NCBI RefSeq assembly: GCF_014306155.1
Contig: NZ_JACRWH010000047.1
Location: 1 to 16,613 of the forward strand
Length of the DNA: 16,613 nt
From: Holdemanella hominis
GTDB lineage: Bacteria > Bacillota_I > Bacilli_A > Erysipelotrichales > Erysipelotrichaceae
Direction of reading: 5' to 3'
The translations under genes and the position numbers were made by a program. The notes under the pieces are model-generated. The model was not told where the DNA came from. It ran no database searches and saw nothing but the letters and a program-made list of their open reading frames with translations. Of this stretch, positions 1 to 6,649 are shown one piece after another. Within the stretch, counting starts at the first letter, position 1. Every line of letters starts with the position of its first letter.

Positions 1-120
1 TGTAACAAAAAGATAGGAAATGTTCACCCTAAAAGTGTTTAAAGGATATCTCTTTCTCAGAGTTAAAATCCCTATGACTTTTAAAGGTTGATTTATCCCT
101 ATCCAGTTTTATATATTCAG

Positions 121-144
121 AAAAAGTCGGGTTTCCGACTTTTT
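121..144 (-). terminator. Intrinsic terminator of the cytidylate-kinase-like gene
   Basis: A 10-bp perfect stem (121-130 with 135-144, loop GTTT) with A-rich and T-rich flanks abuts the stop codon of the minus-strand gene. The symmetry means it could also stop plus-strand transcription arriving from the left edge. Bases 1-120 contain no gene I can support. Confidence 0.75.
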
Positions 145-806
145 TAATACTTATTATCTTTTTCATATTGATTTTCAAAGGCATTCTTAAATGTGAGGAT
201 GCCTTTTTTTGCATCATAAAATGAAGCAAGTAATTGTACAGTTTCTTTTGTACTCATCTTCGATGTATTGATCATCAATGTATAGTTACGTGGATTTCCC
301 CATTTTTGATTGGTATAGAATTCATAAAATCTAGATCTTTGTGCATCTTTTTCCTGCACAATTTTCTTGGCTTGTTTGGCAGGCACTTGATATTCGTCAA
401 TCGACCATTGAATACGTTCTTCTACATCACTGTAACAGAATACAGAAATAACATCCGGATTGTCTTTTAAAATATAATCGGCACATCTTCCTACAATAAC
501 AGCATCTTCTCTTTGGGAAATCTTTTGAATAAAATCACTTGCCATATCATAGATTTGTGTATTCACACTTAATTCTGTAATATTTCTAAGTCCTAAAAGG
601 CCTTTAGATTCTATTGTAAATAAGCCATTCGCATCTTGATTCTGGTCTTTAAAAAAGTCAGCGCAGACTCCCATATTTACTGCAATTCTTTCCAAAATTT
701 CTTTATTATAATAACTAATATCTAAATATTCAGCTAATATACGAGCAATCTCCCTTCCATTGGACCCAAACTGCCTCGATATCGTTATAATCACATTCTT
801 TTCCAT
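144..806 (-). CDS. Cytidylate kinase-like family protein
   Basis: A 220-residue protein of the cytidylate kinase-like family (Cytidylate_kin2 type), a P-loop nucleoside-monophosphate-kinase-like fold common in Bacillota and usually of unknown substrate. The N-terminus reads ITISRQFGSNGREIAR, the family signature at residues 8-22. The phosphate-binding loop is G14-S-N-G-R18, with Asn where many relatives have Gly. A second signature, VIVGRCADYIL, lies at 103-113, and a basic lid-like helix (QRSRFYEFYT) at 156-165. The start is supported by GAGGG upstream. It is not the translation-linked cmk gene, which is a shorter-spaced canonical kinase; function here is presumably nucleotide phosphorylation but is not proven. 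It diverges from the HAD phosphatase gene and has its own terminator. Confidence 0.85.
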   Translation of the reverse strand: MEKNVIITISRQFGSNGREIARILAEYLDISYYNKEILERIAVNMGVCADFFKDQNQDANGLFTIESKGLLGLRNITELSVNTQIYDMASDFIQKISQREDAVIVGRCADYILKDNPDVISVFCYSDVEERIQWSIDEYQVPAKQAKKIVQEKDAQRSRFYEFYTNQKWGNPRNYTLMINTSKMSTKETVQLLASFYDAKKGILTFKNAFENQYEKDNKY

Positions 807-827
807 GCCAATTCCCTCTTTTTCTTA

Positions 828-847
828 TATCATACAATAATATGATA
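828..847. promoter_or_regulatory. Inverted repeat in the divergent promoter region
   Basis: TATCATA (828-834) and TATGATA (841-847) form a 7-bp inverted repeat with a 6-base centre between two divergent genes. Each arm resembles a -10 hexamer for one direction (TATGAT plus strand; TATGAT on the complement). It may be two back-to-back promoters or a small operator; no convincing -35 elements are visible. Confidence 0.35.
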
Positions 848-870
848 GAATAGTGTAGTGGAGGAAGGTT

Positions 871-1653
871 ATGAAAAAAATTATTTTTTTAGATTTAGAC
901 GGAACTCTATGGACATTTGAAAAGATTCCTAGTTCTGCTTTAGAAGCGATTGAACTCGCAAGAAAAAACGGGCATAAAATTTATATAAACACAGGTAGAA
1001 CACGTTGTGAAGTCCCTCAATTTTTATTAGATATGAATTTAGATGGCTATTGTTTCGGGGCTGGCAGTGAAATTATAATTGATAATATACAAGTACTTTT
1101 TAAACCATTGAAAAAAAGAGACACTCAATTTATTCAGCACATTGCCAAAGATTCAGGATTCTCTTTAGAGGGAAGCAAAATGACATTTACTAGTGAGAAA
1201 AACAGAGAAAGAATGCGCCAATTTAATACAGACAATCGTATGGGAAATCGTTTCTTGGCTTTTCCAGATATTTCAACAATTACCGACGATGATTACAATC
1301 AAGTCATGAAAGTCAGCATTCATTTTGACTCACTTTCACAAAGAGAAGAAATATTAAGACAAATCCCTAAACATTTAACATTCACAAACTTCATGCATTT
1401 AGGCGGAGAAATCACACATTCAGAATACAATAAAGCTACGGCTATTCAGTTTGTCAAAAACTATTATGAAGAAGAATATGAAACCGTTGCGATGGGTGAT
1501 TCTGAAAATGATTTACCAATGTTAGAATATGCTGATCTTTCAGTTGCGATGGGAAATGGTGTCAAAGAGGTAAAAGAAAAAGCCGACTATGTCACAGATA
1601 AAATTGACAATGACGGCTTATACAAAGCTTTTAAATATTTAAAGCTATTTTAG
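871..1653 (+). CDS. Cof-type HAD-superfamily phosphatase
   Basis: A 260-residue haloacid dehalogenase-superfamily hydrolase of the Cof/YidA (type IIB cap) group, cytoplasmic, Mg-dependent, acting on sugar phosphates or related phosphoesters; the substrate cannot be read from sequence. All four motifs are present: DLDGT at 8-12 (nucleophile D8, acid D10), T41 in INTGR, K188 in NKATAI, and MGDSEND at 208-214 (D210, D214). The cap domain sits between motifs II and III (about 85-180). Length is normal for the family (about 260-290). GGAGG at 860-864, six bases before the ATG, fixes the start. It is monocistronic, followed at once by a terminator. Confidence 0.92.
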   Translation: MKKIIFLDLDGTLWTFEKIPSSALEAIELARKNGHKIYINTGRTRCEVPQFLLDMNLDGYCFGAGSEIIIDNIQVLFKPLKKRDTQFIQHIAKDSGFSLEGSKMTFTSEKNRERMRQFNTDNRMGNRFLAFPDISTITDDDYNQVMKVSIHFDSLSQREEILRQIPKHLTFTNFMHLGGEITHSEYNKATAIQFVKNYYEEEYETVAMGDSENDLPMLEYADLSVAMGNGVKEVKEKADYVTDKIDNDGLYKAFKYLKLF

Positions 1654-1676
1654 AATCAGAAATGATTCTTTTTTTA
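1652..1676 (+). terminator. Terminator of the HAD phosphatase gene
   Basis: AGAATCA (1652-1658) pairs with TGATTCT (1663-1669) around a GAAA loop, followed by seven Ts. The stem begins inside the stop codon. There is no T-run for the opposite strand. Confidence 0.85.
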
Positions 1677-1988
1677 TTGTTGTTGTTCCTTCATTACATC
1701 TGCGTATTTTCTACGACCTGGATGTAAGTTATCAACATAGTAACGAACTGTTAAAGTTCCAGCAACCTTAGTACGAATCTTAGGCTCTACAATAAAGCCA
1801 TCTCCTTCTAACATTGCATCTAACATTGCTTTGCAGCAATTTGCTAAATTTTTTACCCCTGGTTCACATTCATTCATAAACTCTTTGGCATTCACTTCGA
1901 TGTATAACCACATTTTATCATGAGCTTCTTGTTTCATTTCCTGTAAACGAGCAGCATACTGTTCTTGAGTCCATTTTTCCATAATCAT
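1674..1988 (-). CDS. Conserved-looking hypothetical protein, 104 aa
   Basis: I do not recognise this protein. It is 104 residues, soluble, with no membrane segment or signal peptide. The first half is helical and amphipathic (WTQEQYAARLQEMKQEAHDK at 6-25). The middle holds a Cys pair in NLANCCKAMLD (52-53 region) and an acidic EGDGF turn. The C-terminal third looks beta-rich (VAGTLTVRYYVDN) and ends in a charged Gln-rich tail. It is very likely a real gene: a TTGAGT-17-TATGAT promoter lies 20-50 bases upstream and AAAGGA precedes the start. Either ATG 1988 or the in-frame ATG two codons later could initiate. It converges with the HAD phosphatase gene. No function is proposed. Confidence 0.75.
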   Translation of the reverse strand: MIMEKWTQEQYAARLQEMKQEAHDKMWLYIEVNAKEFMNECEPGVKNLANCCKAMLDAMLEGDGFIVEPKIRTKVAGTLTVRYYVDNLHPGRRKYADVMKEQQQ

Positions 1989-2009
1989 GACATCCTTTCT
2001 TATATCCTA

Positions 2010-2038
2010 ATCATACATCATTCTAATCAATAACTCAA
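2010..2038 (-). promoter_or_regulatory. Sigma-A-type promoter of the 104-aa gene
   Basis: On the minus strand TTGAGT (2038-2033), a 17-base spacer and TATGAT (2015-2010) make a good vegetative promoter ending about 22 bases before the ATG at 1988. Confidence 0.6.
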
Positions 2039-2076
2039 ACTATGGCCTTTATTTATAGTTACATTTGTCATGTTAT

Positions 2077-2294
2077 TTACAAACTGTGCAAAATAAACAC
2101 AATTGGAATCGTTACCACACACGAAACACTTGTCAAGAAGATAGCTTTACTAGCAAGCGTTGCATCCTCTCCATACATAAATGCATATACACTAGAATTA
2201 CTTGCCACTGGCATACACATAATGAGTATAAGTGTATTTTCAATCAATGGATCCATGTGAAATAAAGAAAGAGAAAACATATAAAACAAAGGTA
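2077..2294 (-). pseudogene. AEC-family transporter, 3' fragment
   Basis: C-terminal piece of a membrane carrier of the auxin efflux carrier family (includes malate permease-like proteins). The readable part runs from IPLFYMFSLSLF through MCMPVASNSSVYAFMYGEDA to SVSCVVTIPIVFIL, matching the last two to three membrane helices and the conserved P-A/V-N-x-x-V-x-A-x-x-Y-G motif of the family. Its upstream edge is the right end of an IS200/IS605 element, and the first few in-frame codons (2295-2310) are transposon sequence. The 5' fragment lies at 4061-4366 on the other side of the element. Together the pieces give about 175 residues of an expected 300 or so, so the central part is absent. Confidence 0.82.
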
Positions 2295-2402
2295 TTGAAC
2301 CTCTCATCACTGAAGTGACGAGATTCTTGGAAACAGGTTTCTATCGAAACCTTTCTTACCAAGCTATCCCCGCAGTTCCTGCGGTTGTTTTTGTTTTTTA
2401 CT
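2295..2402 (-). ncRNA. Putative omega RNA (TnpB guide RNA) at the right end
   Basis: Between the tnpB stop and the transposon end the minus strand folds into three strong hairpins: CCGCAG/CTGCGG (2384-2370), AGGTTTC/GAAACCT with a GATA loop (2352-2335) enclosed by CTTGG/CCAAG (2363-2326), and the terminal palindrome (2322-2303). In the TnpB family the transcript of the tnpB 3' end and right end is the scaffold RNA, and the host bases just beyond it act as guide. The 5' boundary probably lies inside tnpB and cannot be fixed by eye. The guide would be read from about 2294 downward, starting TACCTTTGTTTTATATG. Confidence 0.65.
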
Positions 2403-3496
2403 TAATTTGCTAATATGCCTTGCATCAATATATTGATGGATGCATTTATGTCTCTATCATGTTCTGCATGACATTTTGGACATTTCCATTCTCTTACTTT
2501 TAAATCTTTTGTTCCTTCATTCTTATATCCGCAACAATGACAGGTCTGACTGCTTGCATAGAATGTATCTACTTTCTTGATCACCTTTCCATACCACTCG
2601 GCTTTATATTCTAGCTGTGTGGTAAACTTTGACCAGGATACATCCGATATAGACTGGGCTAGATTGTGGTTTTTAAGCATGTTCTCTACTTTTAAGTCTT
2701 CGATGCAGATAATGTCATATTCTCTAATGATTCTAGTAGATAGTTTGTTGATAAAATCCATTCTTTGATTCGCTATCTTTTCATGAAGTCTTGCAATTTT
2801 GATTCTGTTTTTGATCCAGTTGCGTCCGTCCTTTGTTTTTCGTGACTGCTGCTTCTGTAACTTTTTCAGTTTCTCAATCGACTTCTTCAGATATTTTGGA
2901 TTCTCTACCTTTTCTCCATTACTCAATATGATAAAATCCTTGATACCTAGATCTATACCTGTTTCATTATATGTTAGTGGAAACAAGACTTCTTCTACAT
3001 CCGTATAACATAATGAAACGTAATACTTTCCACTTGGTACTTGTGATACCGTTGCACTCAATAGTCTTCCTTTAGGTACTCGTGTTTTCTTTATCTTCAC
3101 AAGACCAATCTTAGGAAGCTTGACCTTATTTTCATACAGTTCAATATTTCCATTCGTATATTTTGTTGTATACGAATAACGATGTGTCTTCTTCGATTTG
3201 AATCTAGGATATTCCGCCTTTTTTCGAAAGAAATTTATATAAGCCGTATCCAGATTCTTTACGCTTGACTGCAGAGCCACAGAATCCACTTCCTTAAGCC
3301 ATTCATATTCTTTCTTTAAAGAAACCAGATCCTTAGCACATGCCGAATAACTTAATGTGATTCCATCTTTTTCATAGGCATCCCTACGTTTTGCCAGATA
3401 ATGATTATATACAAAACGAGTGCAGCCAAAAGTCTTGGCCAGCAATATTCTTTGTTCTCTATTTGGATACATACGATACTTGAATGCCTTTTCCAT
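2402..3496 (-). CDS. tnpB: TnpB, RNA-guided RuvC-type nuclease of IS605
   Basis: A 364-residue TnpB (OrfB_IS605) protein. In IS200/IS605 elements it is an RNA-guided DNA endonuclease related to Cas12 that cuts the vacated donor site and so helps retain the element. Order: N-terminal helix-turn-helix/wedge region beginning KAFKYRMYPNREQ (3-15), RuvC segment with IDLGIKD (D182 probable catalytic), E266 in CIEDLKVENM, a zinc ribbon of two CxxC pairs (C319/C322 and C339/C342), and HDRDINASINIL with the last acidic residue D349. All three catalytic acids are present and the length is slightly short but normal. AAGGAG eight bases upstream supports the ATG. It follows tnpA by 23 bases, so the two are probably co-transcribed. 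Confidence 0.93.
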   Translation of the reverse strand: MEKAFKYRMYPNREQRILLAKTFGCTRFVYNHYLAKRRDAYEKDGITLSYSACAKDLVSLKKEYEWLKEVDSVALQSSVKNLDTAYINFFRKKAEYPRFKSKKTHRYSYTTKYTNGNIELYENKVKLPKIGLVKIKKTRVPKGRLLSATVSQVPSGKYYVSLCYTDVEEVLFPLTYNETGIDLGIKDFIILSNGEKVENPKYLKKSIEKLKKLQKQQSRKTKDGRNWIKNRIKIARLHEKIANQRMDFINKLSTRIIREYDIICIEDLKVENMLKNHNLAQSISDVSWSKFTTQLEYKAEWYGKVIKKVDTFYASSQTCHCCGYKNEGTKDLKVREWKCPKCHAEHDRDINASINILMQGILAN

Positions 3497-3519
3497 GATG
3501 ATTTCTCCTTATTGATTCG

Positions 3520-3936
3520 CTATTTTCTTTTTTGACTTCTTATATACTCTATAATCTGTTCTTCTGTATTTTCAGAAACTGTAGCTACAAAATAAGAAGG
3601 ATTCCATAGATGTCCACCCCATAACTTGGATCTTAGATCATCCCCAAACTCTTTCATCAAGAGTCTGGCCGATACACCCTTCATAGCTTTTATAATATTT
3701 GGAATGTAGTGCTGCGGCGTACAATTGATCAGCATATGGATATGATCCTCATCCATATTCATTTCTAATATTTGAAAATCATTATCCTTTGAAATCTGAG
3801 TCAGCAGCTCTTTTAATTTTATTGCGACCTGTCCATTCAAGACATCACGACGATACTTTACACACCATACAATATGATACTGTATGGAATAGACATAGCC
3901 TCTTCCTTTAACAACTTCCATACGTTTTTTTCTCAT
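3520..3936 (-). CDS. tnpA: TnpA, IS200/IS605 Y1 transposase
   Basis: A 138-residue HUH/Y1 single-strand transposase that cuts and rejoins the palindromic ends as single-stranded circles. The HUH motif is DHIHML (H65 and H67). The likely nucleophile is Tyr131 in IIEYIRSQ, by position relative to IS608 Tyr127. The YSIQYHIVWCVKYRR start and the RSKLWGGHLWNPSYFVATV block are typical. I chose ATG 3936; a TTG three bases earlier and an ATG five codons later are alternatives, because no clear ribosome binding site exists. TATAAT lies at 3946-3941, almost touching the start, so the messenger may be nearly leaderless. It looks intact and competent. Confidence 0.92.
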   Translation of the reverse strand: MRKKRMEVVKGRGYVYSIQYHIVWCVKYRRDVLNGQVAIKLKELLTQISKDNDFQILEMNMDEDHIHMLINCTPQHYIPNIIKAMKGVSARLLMKEFGDDLRSKLWGGHLWNPSYFVATVSENTEEQIIEYIRSQKRK

Positions 3937-4024
3937 CAATATTATAACATCTGTATATATTTAAAGCACTATATTTATCATTTATTTTTAAATTATTTAT
4001 CTAACATCTGCGCATCTAATTCAT

Positions 4025-4044
4025 CTCATAACTAAAGTCACGAG
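4025..4044. repeat. Left-end palindrome of the IS605 element
   Basis: CTCATAAC (4025-4032), loop TAAA, GTCACGAG (4037-4044): an 8-bp stem including two GT wobbles, matching in size and position the right-end palindrome at 2303-2322. These are the hairpins TnpA binds. Confidence 0.75.
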
Positions 4045-4060
4045 TGTTCTTAGATTGCTT

Positions 4061-4366
4061 TATAAATTGCCAAAGGGCTTTATTTTCTTGAATGTGTAAA
4101 ACTTCTACAATAACTTTAGAGACAATCCCTGTAAAGATTGTGAAAATTGAAAAAATAATAAGTACATTGAATAATTCATGTCCTGTAAATGGAGATCCAT
4201 TTTTAACCGAACTAATAATCAAGCCTGGAATCCCGATTTTTAACAAGATATTTGATTCATATACATTTACTTCATCATTAAAGATGTTCTTTTTAGCTCC
4301 CACAAAACCAACAATCATAATCAATAATAAAATAGTCATTTGTGTAATAATGGTTGTGATATTCAT
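4061..4366 (-). pseudogene. AEC-family transporter, 5' fragment
   Basis: N-terminal piece of an auxin efflux carrier-family transporter. About 100 native residues run from MNITTIITQM to ENKALWQF. They include three hydrophobic stretches (about 7-22, 38-55, 68-88), the G-K-K-N-x-F-N-D-E loop after helix 1, and the ILLKIGIPGLIISS helix typical of the family start. AGAGGA sits five bases before the ATG. The frame runs into the transposon left end and stops at 4016 after 15 foreign residues. The next family block (FGNTGF...GxP) is missing on both sides of the element. A promoter is still present upstream at 4425-4453, so a truncated membrane peptide could be made. Confidence 0.85.
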
Positions 4367-4383
4367 AATAATCCTCTTCCCTT

Positions 4384-4412
4384 AAATTAAAAGGACAACA
4401 AAGAGTTGTCCT
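4384..4412 (-). terminator. Terminator after tex, inside the AEC leader
   Basis: AGGACAAC (4392-4399) and GTTGTCCT (4405-4412) form an 8-bp stem with a 5-base loop. On the minus strand it is followed by TTTTAATTT. It lies 38 bases after the tex stop, but also downstream of a good promoter at 4425-4453 and upstream of the AEC start at 4366, so it may double as an attenuator. Confidence 0.75.
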
Positions 4413-4424
4413 ACTTTAGTAACG

Positions 4425-4453
4425 ATAATAAACCTCGGTTTGTTGATTGTCAA
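4425..4453 (-). promoter_or_regulatory. Strong sigma-A-type promoter overlapping the tex stop codon
   Basis: Minus strand TTGACA (4453-4448), a 17-base spacer, TATTAT (4430-4425). The -35 is a perfect match to consensus and overlaps the tex stop codon (4452-4450). The only gene it could serve is the AEC fragment, about 52 bases downstream of the predicted start of transcription near 4418. Confidence 0.65.
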
Positions 4454-6597
4454 TTTGGATTGACCATTGTTAGTTGTACCTTTTGTTTCTCCTGATCAAT
4501 ATTGTATACCCATACCGTAACAATATCTCCTACAGAAACAACATCACTTGGATGTTTTACTCGTTTTGTACTCATCTTTGAAACGTGAACTAAACCATCT
4601 TCGTGTAGTCCAATATCGACAAAGGCACCAAAGTCAACAACATTACGTACTGTACCTTCTAGCTTATCATTAATATGTAAGTCTTCGATTTCCAATACAT
4701 CTTTTCTTAGTAATGGCGCATCATATTTATCTCGATAATCTCTAAGTGGCATACAAATCGCATCTAAGATATCCTTCAATGTATAACTATCTAATCCTGT
4801 GTCTTGCATCAATTGTTTTGTATCACAATTAGAAATCACGTCTTTTGCCTTTTGTGTTCCCAAATCCGAAGTATCCAGACCTAATTCCTTCAACAATACT
4901 TTCGTTGCCTTATACGATTCAGGGTGAATGCTTGTACGATCCAATGGTTCTTTTCCATCTTCAATACGCAAGAATCCAGCTGCTTGTTCAAAGGCTTTTG
5001 GACCAATCTTAGGGATCTTTTTAATTTGTGTACGCGATTCAATTTTTCCATTCTCTTCACGATATGACACAATACTTGATGCGCTCGCATTATTTAATCC
5101 CGCAACATTTTTAAGTAAAGAAACACTGGCTGTATTGATATTTACACCCACGCGGTTAACCGCTTTTTCAACTACGAAATCCAAACGTTCTTTTAATCTT
5201 GCGGTTGGCAAATCATGTTGATATTGACCAACACCAATCGATTGAGGGTCAATCTTGATTAGTTCTGAAAGTGGATCCATCAATCTTCGCGCAATAGAAA
5301 TGGCACTTCTTTGCTCAACATGTAAGTCTGGGAATTCTTCAATAGCTAATTTAGAAGCACTATATACGCTAGCACCTGCTTCAGAAACAATGGTATAAGA
5401 TACTGGTAAATTAAATTTTTTGATTGTATTCGCAACGAAAGCTTCACTTTCTCGACTTGCCGTACCATTGCCAATCGCAATTAAATTCACATGATATTCT
5501 TTACATAATTGAACTAATTTTTGTTCAGACTCTCTTACTTTCGCATTTGGCTGATGTGGATAAATCACATCGACAGTTAATTTTTTACCCGATGCATCAA
5601 TAACAGCCAATTTACATCCAGTTCTAAAGGCAGGATCAAAGCCTAGAATCACTTTATCTTTCATGGGTGGTTGAAGTAAAAGTTTTTCTAAGTTCATAGA
5701 GAATACATCAATACTTGATTCATGTGCCTTTTCACTTAAAGCTGAACGAACCATTCTTTCAATGGAAGGATAGGCAAGTCTTTTTAAGCCATCTAAAATG
5801 GCAGCACGAACATACTCACTTGTACCACTGTTAGTAAAGCGAATAAATCTTCGACATACCCAATTTTCGATATATTCTTCGTTAAAGGAAATCGAAACAT
5901 TTAATACTTTTTCTTTTTCACCACGATCAATAGCCATAACTCGATGCGGTGCTAATGTATTCACTCTTTCTGAATAGTCATAATACATCTTATAGACTTT
6001 ATGATCATCTTCATGATCTTTCTTTTCGCTTGCAACAATACGACCAAAATTTGTCATTGAATCCAATATTTTATTGCGCACATCCACATCATCACTCACT
6101 TTTTCGGCAATGATATCGCATGCACCTTGAATAGCAGCTTCACGATCTTTTACGTTTTCATTAATGTAGGCATCTAATTCTGTTTCTTTAAAATAACGAG
6201 GAAAAGACATAAAAGTATCGGCTAGTGGCTGTAGACCATTGGCAATCGCAACACTTGCACGCGTCTTTTTCTTTTGTTTGTAAGGACGATAAATATCTTC
6301 TACCTGTGATAATTTTGTACATGCGTTGACATTCTTTATAATTTCATCATCCAATTTCCCTAATGTTTCAATACGAGCTAAGACTTCTTCCTTACGCTTA
6401 GCTAAATTCACTTGATACGCATAATTTTCTTGAATGACACGAATTTGTTCTTCGTCCAAACCTTTTGTACGCTCTTTACGATAACGTGCAATAAAAGGAA
6501 CTGTAGCTCCTTCTTCTAATAATTCCAATGTATTCTTAACTTGAGAAATCGCAATATTCAGCTCTTTCGCAATTAAGGAAATTATATTTTCATCCAT
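4450..6597 (-). CDS. tex: Tex-family S1 RNA-binding transcription accessory protein
   Basis: A 715-residue cytoplasmic protein of the Tex family (bacterial relative of eukaryotic Spt6), which binds RNA polymerase-associated nucleic acid and affects transcription; its exact task in Bacillota is not settled. Domain order is complete: N-terminal helical Tex region with VPFIARYRKE (33-42) and DIYRPYKQKKKTRA (101-114); YqgF/RNase H-like fold starting ILGFDPAFRTGCKLAV (317-332); helix-hairpin-helix repeats with GVNINTAS (484-491) and IPKIGPKAFEQAAGF (528-542); and an S1 OB-fold (about 645-712) with VVDFGAFVDIGLHEDGLVH. Length matches the family. GAGG lies upstream of the ATG and an extended -10 promoter is at 6623-6631. 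It is monocistronic. Confidence 0.95.
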   Translation of the reverse strand: MDENIISLIAKELNIAISQVKNTLELLEEGATVPFIARYRKERTKGLDEEQIRVIQENYAYQVNLAKRKEEVLARIETLGKLDDEIIKNVNACTKLSQVEDIYRPYKQKKKTRASVAIANGLQPLADTFMSFPRYFKETELDAYINENVKDREAAIQGACDIIAEKVSDDVDVRNKILDSMTNFGRIVASEKKDHEDDHKVYKMYYDYSERVNTLAPHRVMAIDRGEKEKVLNVSISFNEEYIENWVCRRFIRFTNSGTSEYVRAAILDGLKRLAYPSIERMVRSALSEKAHESSIDVFSMNLEKLLLQPPMKDKVILGFDPAFRTGCKLAVIDASGKKLTVDVIYPHQPNAKVRESEQKLVQLCKEYHVNLIAIGNGTASRESEAFVANTIKKFNLPVSYTIVSEAGASVYSASKLAIEEFPDLHVEQRSAISIARRLMDPLSELIKIDPQSIGVGQYQHDLPTARLKERLDFVVEKAVNRVGVNINTASVSLLKNVAGLNNASASSIVSYREENGKIESRTQIKKIPKIGPKAFEQAAGFLRIEDGKEPLDRTSIHPESYKATKVLLKELGLDTSDLGTQKAKDVISNCDTKQLMQDTGLDSYTLKDILDAICMPLRDYRDKYDAPLLRKDVLEIEDLHINDKLEGTVRNVVDFGAFVDIGLHEDGLVHVSKMSTKRVKHPSDVVSVGDIVTVWVYNIDQEKQKVQLTMVNPN

Positions 6598-6622
6598 AGT
6601 AAAACCTCATTTCAACTCTATT

Positions 6623-6631
6623 ATTATACCA
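6623..6631 (-). promoter_or_regulatory. Extended -10 promoter of tex
   Basis: The minus strand reads TGGTATAAT (6631-6623), an extended -10 element, 26 bases before the tex ATG. No good -35 is visible, as expected for this promoter class. It gives tex its own start, independent of the ATPase gene ending at 6650. Confidence 0.6.
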
Positions 6632-6649
6632 AAGATTGAAATACATTAT

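Larger units (their letters stand above)
2295..4061 (-). mobile_element. IS200/IS605-family insertion sequence (tnpA-tnpB)
   Basis: A complete-looking single-strand transposon of about 1.77 kb. It has tnpA then tnpB on the minus strand and similar imperfect palindromes near both ends: 4025-4044 at the left end and 2303-2322 at the right end, each an 8-bp stem with GT wobble and a 4-base loop. No target duplication is expected for the family. The left flank on the minus strand is TTTAT (4066-4062), a plausible target/TAM pentamer. GAAT just before the right palindrome and TTCAA (2299-2295) after it resemble the guide and cleavage tetranucleotides described for IS608. The outer boundaries are inferred to within a few bases. 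It sits inside an AEC carrier gene. Confidence 0.85.

Noticed and set aside
95..102. ATCCCTAT direct repeat (also at 68-75)
   Set aside because: Two 8-base copies in AT-rich edge sequence with no associated gene; too weak to interpret.
29..229. Minus-strand frame of 66 codons across the left-edge terminator
   Set aside because: It runs through the terminator hairpin and overlaps the end of the kinase-like gene in another frame; there is no ribosome site and the residues are Lys/Asp-biased.
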